In this document: in pieces, positions 56,338-64,000 of the stretch
Layout: each line of letters begins with the position of its first letter
Numbering within the stretch: position 1 is the stretch's first letter
NCBI GenBank assembly: GCA_001949185.1
Contig: BDGG01000001.1
Location: forward strand, 8,279,067-8,343,066
Direction: 5' to 3'
Source of the DNA: Ramazzottius varieornatus
Lineage: Eukaryota; Tardigrada; Eutardigrada; Parachela; Ramazzottiidae
Length of the DNA stretch: 64,000 nt
Program-made: the position numbers and the translations under genes
Notes under the pieces: model-generated
Told to the model about the DNA's origin: nothing
Databases searched by the model: none
The model's input: the letters and a program-made list of their open reading frames with translations, nothing else

Positions 56338-57012
56338 TCACGTGGCGATGACGCCCCGCAGGTCCTGAAGCTCCTTCATCATTCCACCGATCTCCAAACG
56401 GATGGACAGGATCTGGTCTTCGTAGCTGTAAAAGAAGTAAGCCAGGACCCCAACAGATGAAACCGCGAAGATGTGGCGCATTATCCAGGCTTCTTCGTGG
56501 AGGAACTGCGAGATGAACCGCGCATCCGGCATCCCATCAGGCTCACTCTCGACGTCCGCCAAAGTTTCTGTTGCAACCCATACTCAAGCACGGCGAAGGC
56601 ACCGAGAAGAACAACCAACCATACACGAGCCTCTGAAGAACGAAAACACGGAATTACGGTACTACATCAAGATGTCAAGTTAGACGAGTAAATAAACTGA
56701 ACTACAGTATTTCTCACTTCCGGTTGGAACAGTAATCCGAATATTCCACCAAAACTATGTGGACTTACTTTCGGTTCTTCGAATCCCCGTAAGCATCCAT
56801 ATCCCCAAAGCTGAAAAGAAATAGAAGACACTGGTCCAGAAGCCCGTAAAGCCATCCACGGAGTAACTCTTCAGCTCGGATATTCTATCGGCGATGTCAG
56901 CTATCCAGAACCACTGTTCGATCGTCGCTTTCTGCAAATCCTGAAAATTGGCCACTAGAGCACGTTGCTGAGCCATCAACGTCTCGTTCAGGCGCTCCGC
57001 GCTCGTTATGCG
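56338..57012 (-). CDS. brambleberry/GEX1/KAR5-like nuclear fusion protein, C-terminal part
   Basis: Family members act in fusion of nuclei after fertilisation. Three exons join in frame: 57012-56769, 56632-56547, 56505-56338 (166 codons including the stop). A coiled segment (ERLNETLMAQQRALVANFQDLQ) leads to VFYFFSALGIWMLTGIRRTEKARVWLVVLLGAFAVLEY. That is the paired hydrophobic helices around a T-x-RT-x-x-R-x-WL motif typical of GEX1/brambleberry. A later helix (IFAVSSVGVLAYFFYSYEDQIL) matches the second hydrophobic region. The intron between exons 2 and 3 is 41 bases. The Cys-rich N-terminal domain is not found upstream; an ATG directly followed by GTATGT lies at about 57083. So it is either N-terminally truncated or starts in exons I could not see. 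Moderate confidence. Confidence 0.5.
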
Positions 57013-57764
57013 CTACCAACGCCTCCGAATGAACCAACGCGTTTTTCTGTGTATCGAGGATGGTCGACCTGACTACATACCATGATGGATGATGGCAGGA
57101 ATGTCAGGGACTCTCTATTCTAGAAATCTTTCTCAGAAGACAGGGCGAGACAAGAAAAGAAGCGACAATCGTCTAGTCGATACAGAGAACTGTATCATCA
57201 TCAGCCACCTTTAGTGACTGCGCTTCTGAAAGCGCTTACTCATCCAAACGGGAAAATAAGGCCGAATTGGGCAGTTTCCCTGTGTCTCTGTCTGTGTTCA
57301 GTGCCACGTCGCATTGATTGTACGTTGTTGATTAGACTTCCGGTTGAAACCTCAGTTAAACTCTGTTCTTTCAGATTGTTGTGATTTTGCTTGTGCCTAA
57401 TTGTGGCTCTCAGAATCTGTAGGCACCTGGAACCTGGAACAGCCTGGCTGCTTGAGGATCACAATGGGGAAGAAGCAGCATCAAAACGACAAGCTGTACT
57501 TGACGACGACAGAATGGAGCACGACATACGGAGGTCGAGCAGCGAACTGGCCAGTCTTCCTGGACAAAGCACGTTCCTTCGCTTCAAAAGGATACCTTCC
57601 AACTTCCGTGCTTGGTCACTTCATCCATTCGAGAATCACTACATGGCACCGGCTAGTTACGTTTTTGACCTAACGTTAGTACAAGATGTATACCTCCCGT
57701 AGAAACGGTAAAATGGCAGCCAGGTAATAAAAAGTTGACGAACCAAGTTTATTGATAGTTCATT

Positions 57765-57815
57765 TATCTGCATACCATTGTATCAGTTTTTCGCGTCTCT
57801 GTGTATGTAGGTACC
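57765..57815. repeat. hairpin repeat family B
   Basis: ATCTGCATACCAT and GTGTATGTAGGT arms lie in a former intron of the PPIL2 pseudogene. Confidence 0.6.
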
Positions 57816-58400
57816 GGATCATCACATCGTGCATAAGACTCAGCCTTATTATTTTACGTTCCAGAAACATTTTGCCCTCTGTAGAGAAATACGGAACTCA
57901 TCCCGTAACCGGCGAACCTCTTTAGGCAAAATCCTTGACAAGTTAAACCAGGACAACAATTCTGAAGGTATTGCGGAAAGGCGAAAAAGTCGCTCGTATG
58001 GTCAGAGAATCGTCACCGATCGTTTACAATATGCAGCCATGGCGCTGCGCAATAGCCAATGTGGCAAAGATTGGTTCCCGTCAGTGTTATTTTATTATGA
58101 CTTGCGACTGTGCGAACTGACGCCTTTGTTTTGCTGGTATGATGAGAATCGGATCATGGTGGTATGCGCTGCTACAGTACAGACTTGACAACAGTGAAGC
58201 AAAATGGCGTACGCGACGAAGAGTGAACATATGAGCGTATTACTGTAAATTCAAAATGGCGCTAATGGGATAAAGCATGGACTGAGTGAAACTAATGATG
58301 AACTGAAAATTCCGCCGGCGTAATAATGGCTCCAGGCTATGACGAAAATCTGAAATAAATAAATACATTCTTTTTATCACATTTGAAATACAGACATATA

Positions 58401-59060
58401 CAGTAGAGACCGGGATCTGGCCGCGTGCGCTGCACTGCGTGGCAGCGCAGTTGCAGTATTCAGTTTGACCTTTGTGTGCAGCGCAGCACAGTATGCAGCG
58501 CAGCACAGTATGCAGCGCAGCACAGTATGCAGCGCCTGACAAGCTACGGTAGCGCAGCTGCAAATGATACGAAAAGAGAGTTTTCGATTTTCAAACTAAG
58601 GATCTCCCGGTTAGCGGCCGTTATACAACCCTTGTTTGCTAGGTGTATTCTGCTTCATAAAACAACGACCGGTCGCGGAAGCTTTCCTTGAAATAGTGCT
58701 TCGCCCAACCGTGAAGGGCTTAGTGGTTAAGCTGTCACTGTGACCGGAAGTTTCGGACTTTGACACAGTTAGGTCTGTAGGTAGCTTCAACGCACTTTGC
58801 TGTGAACTGCTTTTGTTAGCCGAATGATTAGAGCTCTATAACGGAGGATCACGTGTTATCTGACAATTCTCTAGAGGAAAGCAGAGGAAATTTGTTATTG
58901 AAACCGCAGCGCAGTTGCCTCGCACGTACAGTAAGGTGCAGCGCAGCTACACCGTCCCTCCGGTCCAGATTTACGCAGCGTACTTGCCGAGTACCAGAAA
59001 AGGAAGCAGCGCAGATGCAGCGTACTTTTTGACCTGCGGCCCAGGTCTCTAATGTACAGT
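58401..59060. mobile_element. ~660-bp element rich in GCAGCGCAG subrepeats
   Basis: The left end reads CAGTAGAGACCGGGATCTGG and the right end, inverted, ATTAGAGACCTGGGCCGCAG. These imperfect terminal inverted repeats share AGAGACC. Both subterminal zones are dense in GCAGCGCAG motifs (58425-58560 and 58905-59025), as in non-autonomous hAT-like elements. No coding capacity was seen. No clear target duplication. Confidence 0.55.
58470..58535. repeat. 17-bp tandem repeat
   Basis: The unit GCAGCGCAGCACAGTAT is repeated about three and a half times within the element at 58401-59060. Confidence 0.9.
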
Positions 59061-60870
59061 GGTCTTTGCAATAACTTCAATACGTCACAGTACGACCGTC
59101 GCATCAGATCGCTTGCGTAGAATTTACTCGAGAAAAATCTGACGTCAGAGAGTACACAGTATTACTGCCTAGTGAGAAGTATTGCAACGAATTACCAAAA
59201 TTACAACACTCAGAACAAAACAAGTTCGCTTTCTGTGTCGTCGTCAAACAAAAAATATTGCTGGATGCCTTCTGTATCCAATCCGGAGGGGCAACATCAC
59301 TCGGAGCGTCAGTGGCAGCAACTTCTGATGAGACTTCTTCGTTGTACACGATTCCACACTTTCGGAAACAATTCTGAATGATTGATGTTTTTACACATTT
59401 GAGCATCATATTATCTGAACTGTTCCAGTACCTTTGGAGCGTTCACGACCTTTCGCCATGTCAGATTTCAGAAAACTTTGTAAGAGCACCGAGAATTCAG
59501 AACCGTACGAAATGACGGGGCCTTTGTGTTGCACATGGTCAAAGTCTGGTTCGGTCTGTACTGTTTGTGACGTATCACCTTGTGTGAATTCAGGATGATT
59601 CGCGGCAACTTGCCCTCGGCGCTCGTGTTCAAATCCGGTCTCTGACGTATTGAAGTTACTGCAGAGGACATTGTATACAGTGAAAACTGCAGGATGAAAA
59701 TAGTACCTTTGATGGGGAAGTTCTTGCTGGCTCAAGCGCGTGCAACCTGTCCAGGGCGTGACGCTGCGGGAATGTGTTTCCATTACGTTCAGTTCTATAA
59801 ACTTAGTTGATTAATTACAACAGCAGTTTTGGGTTTCAGCGCTAGAGTGGATCAGTGTTCCTACCACGTGTGTACTTATGCTTACTCAGTTCTCATGTTT
59901 ACGTACATTTCAGTACGAGGTAGCCGGCATGGAGATGTCCAGCGAATTTTTTCGGCGTGGAGATATCCAGGCCTGATCGTAGCAATTATTGCCTCACACT
60001 ACCTTTTCTCGGTTCCTGAATCAAGAAAGACTTGTCTTTATTCTTCTACGACAAATCAGAAGCTCAGAGGTAGCAAAACTGGTGAGATATCTACCTTGGA
60101 AGGGATACAATGTTAAAGGGGGTGGGATACAATGTTAAAGAGCCTATTTGACGTACTATGATCAAACAATCAGACCTTTGGAGAAATGCTCCGTGGATAT
60201 TTCCATGCCGGAAATTTCACTGGACATCTCCATGCCGGCTACCTCGTGTTGTTTTCGTATCCACCGCCAAATTTTGGCGAAATTATCTTCCCAAAAATAA
60301 TTTCTGTAAATCCCACATAGGGGAAAATCTTCCTTCGCAAAGGGGCAGGTGGTCAACCAAAGGGCGACGACTGGTCAACCGTCAATTGTGGGTGCGCAGA
60401 GGTGCGCGTTGCTTATTGAATGCCCCTCATCAAACCCAACAACTTGATCTCTTTAGACGCGATCTGGGACTCACACAAGGAAAGTACCAAGTCCGAAATG
60501 ATTTTTTCTTATGTCATGTGGCTTTTCTTGCAGATAACTCTTATGGTTACAGTGATAATCCTCACTTCTTTAGTACGTCACAAAGCGGGTTTCGACACGC
60601 TCAAGTGTGCCAGTTAGTAGTTTGCGAATGGCAAACTTATATGCGTCATCACAGTCATGCGACAACTGGCCGTGCTGACGAGCGGCATCACCGGCTTTTT
60701 TCTACGCTTGTTTGAGTCTCTAGAAACAAATTTGAAGCTCTTCGCACATTCTTTAACACGCGGCTCTGCCTGTGACGTACTAAAGAAGTGACGATTACTA
60801 CTGTAGTGGTCACTACAATTCTGTCGGCAGACTTTGAAGGCTTATGCTACAAACCTTTACTTCACCTGTT
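59061..60870. other. former intron space of the PPIL2 pseudogene
   Basis: No further PPIL2 exon could be recognised here. A minus-strand open frame at 59406-59783 (125 codons from an ATG) matches no known family. Bases 59930-59990 and 60190-60245 contain inverted copies of GCCGGCATGGAGATGTCCAG. Confidence 0.4.
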
Positions 60871-61629
60871 GCAGTTGTTCAGAGACACCAGAGTGGTCCT
60901 CCGTCAAGCTGCAACGGACAGCGTCAACGCGGCCAACTTCTCCACCGGCCATGTCGCGGCAGGTTTCACCTCCACCGTCATGGTACCCATCACATACCAG
61001 ACAGCAGGTAAGCAATACAGCCTGTTCCAGTCAGGTTGTCCGTTCCGAATTTGCGTTACCCTTTCATATCAACTTGTGCTCTGTATGATACAATCGGTCT
61101 GCGAACGTAGAAGACCGCTTTGGAAACCTATCTTGAAACAAGGTCGTTTTGACACGTCAACTCACTCTGCTTGTACGAGTAGCCGTAAAACAGAATTCAG
61201 AGTTCTCACTCCGTCAAAACAAACATAATTTTTTTGTATACGCAGTTAAGAAGACAACTGTTTTCGTAGTGTGTCGAAAGAAAAGTTTTGGTTAGAAAGT
61301 CAAAACGACGCGAGATGTGAAATACAAATTAAAATATTGAAGTGCCACCCCGATCAACTGGCGCGCATTTTTTTGCGTCGGGCAGTAAACAGACGTGGAA
61401 CTTTTCCACCTGTCTCCTGACCCACATTATCGATAGCTTTTCGGCCGTTCTTGTTCTCAAACGGTTCCAGAGGGCTGAAGCAACGATGAAAACACTTGAA
61501 AGAGGCGGAAACATCATTTGGTCAGAACAAGCGAATTTTTGATTGAGCGGGAATAACTTGGCTGGAACGGGCTGTAATATCCTTGACTAATGATCTTGAA
61601 ATACTGTCCAGTTTGATTATACTGGTGTA

Positions 61630-61792
61630 ATGAATTGAGCATGATCGTCTGCTCAAGTGGCGCAGGCTTCCATTGTTACTGGCCGGCAGCGTGCGCCGCT
61701 GGAAAGGCGATGATGTTTCTAAGTGGCGCGCATCTTTAGCCACTAACAATGGAGGCGTGCGCCACTCGAGATGATGGTCGTTCAATTACAGT
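61630..61792. repeat. hairpin repeat family A, two hairpins
   Basis: TCAAGTGGCGCAGGC ... CGTGCGCCGCTGG and TAAGTGGCGCGCATC ... GCGTGCGCCACTCG lie in a former intron of the PPIL2 pseudogene. Confidence 0.85.
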
Positions 61793-61979
61793 ACATGATA
61801 GTGGTCCACGATAGTGAATTATATTGATGGTGTTGAACTGATAGTGCTCAGTTATGGATAGTGTGTGATTGATGGAAGTATGCTGGAGTGGAGTGTTTTC
61901 TTAGGTTTCAAAGACTTGTGATAATTTCATCAAGAACTGTTGAAGTGGATACTACACCAACACGATATTCTACCAAGCT

Positions 61980-62923
61980 TCCTTGCCCGTTAGTATGGAA
62001 GGTCTGGGCATCAGACGCACAGAGCGGATCGCGCTTCATGGCTTCGATCTACTCCATGCAGGCGGGGGTACTCTCCATCTACCCTGAACGCGACCTGGAT
62101 AGCGTCGTTAACCGCGGAATGGATCACTGGCCTCTCCTAACTTCCGCTGAGTTGCCATTTCTTGCACTGCGCCAGCAGCAACGTGCCTGGGACCTTCCTG
62201 TGGTGACGGAAGAATTCGAAGAGCTGCTGAAGAGCGACATGACGAATGAGGCAAGGCTGATGGCGGTTTTACCCACGTCTTCTGCCGGGCTCTTCACTGA
62301 AGAATTTTCTGGACCACAACACGCTACGGATCATCGTTGGGCTGCGCTTAGGATCGAGACTCTGTCAGCCTCATCGGTGTCGATGTGGAGTAGTCGACGA
62401 AGATGGGCTTCACGGTCTGAGCTGTTTAAGGAGCGCGGGACGTCTCAGTAGGCACGCCAGCGAGTCGGTACGGAGAGCCCTGTTTCAGCACAAGTTCCCG
62501 CGGTTCTGGAGCCACTAGAACTTTCACGAGACGACGGACTCAGACCCGATGGGAAGACCATGATACCTTGGGAGAGTGGGAAGGAGTTGGTCTGGGATGT
62601 GACTGTTGTTGACACATGGCGAAGTCTTACGTCGGCAAGACCAGTGAGAAAGTTGGAGCTACAGCGGAAGATGCAGAGGAGAGAAAGATTTAGAAGGACC
62701 AAGGTATCGCGTCACAATACCTCGTCGTTCCAGCGGGATTTGAGACCCGCGGATGGTGGGAACCAGCTGCGACGGAGCTGATCAACGCGATCGGGAAGAA
62801 GCTTGTTGAGTTTTCTTTCGAGACTAGATCTTTTCAATATTTAAAACAACGTCTCTTGGCATTCAGCGAGGAAATGCTTTTTGTGGTATGGGTACTGCGA
62901 AGGAGACTAAAGGACTTGAAGAG
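61980..62923 (+). mobile_element. non-LTR retrotransposon 3' ORF remnant
   Basis: Forward-strand pieces in several frames match the C-terminal region seen in reverse-transcriptase proteins of many aquatic invertebrates: [34 protein letters not shown] followed by VTVVDTW, then [19 protein letters not shown] and LKQRLLAFSEEM. Frame changes and stops show decay. Its left edge abuts the broken cyclophilin domain of the PPIL2 pseudogene, and its right edge is cut at 62923 by another element. Clade not assigned. Confidence 0.7.
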
Positions 62924-63847
62924 ATATCAGGTGCGGAAGTATGACTTGTCCCTTTTCGAAGGGACACATTCAAGATTTTTGTCAGAGTTTGTTTCTGGTC
63001 TACTCTATTCTCTTCAATGTAATGTGTTGTTCACCAAAACTCTTCTTATCACGGCAGCAGAAACTAGGTCTGTGCGTTGACAACGGAAGGAGAAAGCCGG
63101 GTTTAAAGTCAAAGGGGGAAATTATTTTCGCTGTTTTTCAATTTTTTTCTTCCGGCACTGGCCTCATCAACTTCAAAGCGAATTTTGTCACGTTGTGGAC
63201 CATTGTTGGGTCTTTATTATGGCCGTCAGAAGTTTCCCATTGCAGCTTGTGGAATTTGAAAAGCAAGAATTTCCGTTTTTTCCGGGTGTAAACCCAGCTT
63301 TCAAAGTGCGCCACTTTGGTACGGTAGTCAGAACTAAATCTTTTTCGTACGGCGGACTTGCTGAAAACCTTTGGTAGAATGTTCGGCAGATGCATCAGGC
63401 TGTGCTCTATTTCTGACCGAAGTTGATAAGCGATCAGACTCTCGGAACCCTCGCGAAGATGTAATGTCTAGAGTTGTTTCAAGTTTCTACTCGGATAAAT
63501 TTGTTGCCCCCTACTTCAAAAAGAAATTCCTGATATTGGTTTTGAGAAAACGTTTACTAGAGTAAGTTTTTCAGGCATTATCAGATTTGCAAAGAGATTT
63601 GGGCGCTCGAAAAGTTTGTTTTCCCGAAAGTGACGGGCTTTTCATAAGGCAGTCACTTTCGCCAAACTGAATTTGTTTCTTGACGAACACCGAAGATTAG
63701 AATATCGATGAATATGTTTAAAAGCCGAATGATCGTACATCCTACCGTAAAAAGTTTGGGACAAAACACTTCGCTCAGGCAGAAGAAAACAATTTTTGAA
63801 GTTGGTGCTCGGAATCGAGGGACAAGTCATACTTCCGCACCTGATAT
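62924..63847. mobile_element. 924-bp element with 30-bp terminal inverted repeats
   Basis: Bases 62924-62953 and 63818-63847 are perfect inverted copies beginning ATATCAGGTGCGGAAGTATG. The interior has no convincing gene. A small hairpin at 63625-63662 (CGAAAGTGAC / GTCACTTTCG) lies inside. It interrupts the LINE remnant, so it is the younger insertion. A diverged single end of the same type lies at 2823-2850. Confidence 0.75.
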
Positions 63848-64000
63848 TTATGCAAATCTCAGAACCTTTTCCTCGTAATTTGTTGAATCTAATTGTGTCT
63901 CCTGTTTTCCATCGCTGTCTTCTTTCGGAGAAAAAGTTATTAGTCTGAATAAGACATCCATCTCGATATTTCACTGACTGATTAACAACTTCATGACAGA
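63848..64000. other. no feature seen
   Basis: Nothing recognisable lies beyond the right end of the element. Confidence 0.4.

Larger units (their letters stand above)
57464..61980 (+). pseudogene. PPIL2 (U-box cyclophilin-like) pseudogene
   Basis: Four pieces of peptidyl-prolyl isomerase-like 2, a spliceosome-associated U-box/cyclophilin protein, lie in order. 57464-57673: MGKKQHQNDKLYLTTTEWSTTYGG, then after a frame change SLPGQSTFLRFKRIPSNF and SYVFDL. 57863-57968: NILPSVEKYGTHPVTGEPL, then TAG and a frame change to LDKLNQDNNSEG. 60875-61007: DSVNAANFSTGHVAAGFTSTVMVP. 61905-61980: SKTCDNFIKNC, then TGA, then GYYTNTIF. Introns remain, so it arose by decay or DNA duplication rather than reverse transcription. 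At least two frame changes and two in-frame stops are seen. The cyclophilin domain breaks off where a LINE remnant begins. Confidence 0.8.

Noticed and set aside
57391-57702. Intact 103-codon forward frame at the PPIL2 start
   Set aside because: It joins the wrong frame upstream of the frame change; the real PPIL2 start is the ATG at 57464 in another frame, so this is pseudogene sequence.
58690-58850. tRNA- or SINE-like blocks (GGGCTTAGTGGTTAAGC and similar)
   Set aside because: An A-box-like start is seen, but no matching B box, cloverleaf or anticodon arm could be drawn.
59406-59783. 125-codon minus-strand frame with an ATG
   Set aside because: No recognisable domain; it lies in pseudogene intron space and has no clear exon partner.

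Overview
The window is eukaryotic nuclear DNA from an animal. It is packed with intron-rich genes: 17 could be resolved to in-frame exon chains containing 107 introns with GT..AG ends. Introns run from about 41 bases to 1.9 kb. The gene set includes a tektin, a FOP-type centrosome protein, a CXorf65/C22orf15-like protein, a brambleberry/GEX1-like nuclear-fusion protein, ANKIB1, LMAN2 and GPI-anchor enzymes. This points to a metazoan with flagellated or ciliated cells and a compact genome. I cannot name the phylum from the sequence. Bases 1-153 are an assembly gap.

Layout. 154-1095 (-): 3'-partial gene for an AT-hook, coiled-coil protein. 1096-6755: gene-poor, with a decayed LINE reverse transcriptase near 4.95-5.45 kb. 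6756-14336 (-): RAD50, 25 exons. 14661-15146 (+): CEP43/FOP-like. 15339-17033 (-): tektin. 17270-18919 (-): PIGL. 18920-21501: no gene recognised. 21502-22244 (+): CUTA. 22698-23333 (-): PPP1R11. 23874-26299 (+): LMAN2/VIP36. 27076-30153 (+): two tandem paralogous genes for secreted Gly/Tyr-rich proteins. 30879-32498 (+): ALYREF. 33153-34322 (+): CXorf65-like. 35019-35812 (-): ATP5MG. 36374-37852 (+): MRPL16. 38030-39981 (-): PIGK. 40600-42177 (+): RPP38. 42523-44709 (-): UXS1. 45107-46130 (+): CWC15. 46275-53424 (-): ANKIB1, 17 exons. 55382-57012: an orphan NDUFS4-like last exon, a small membrane protein and the brambleberry-like gene. 57464-61980 (+): a decayed PPIL2 pseudogene cut off by a LINE remnant, which is in turn cut by a 924-bp terminal-inverted-repeat element.

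How the genes relate. Most are housekeeping genes: DNA repair, mRNA export and splicing, mitochondrial translation and ATP synthase, GPI-anchor synthesis and attachment, tRNA processing, UDP-xylose synthesis, ER-Golgi cargo sorting and ubiquitin ligation. Five pairs are head to head with 324-618 bp between start codons: RAD50/CEP43, PPP1R11/LMAN2, ATP5MG/MRPL16, PIGK/RPP38 and UXS1/CWC15. Shared promoters are therefore likely.

The most distinctive signal is repetitive. Three unrelated families of short (~50-120 bp) hairpin-forming repeats occur almost entirely inside introns. The largest has arms CAAGTGGCGCACG / CGTGCGCCACTTG and about 27 loci here, 24 of them in introns of resolved genes. 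Other elements are a hAT-like MITE with an 8-bp target duplication in a PIGL intron, a ~1.25-kb element built of CCCGGGA-rich subrepeats in an ANKIB1 intron, and the two tandem Gly/Tyr-rich secreted genes.
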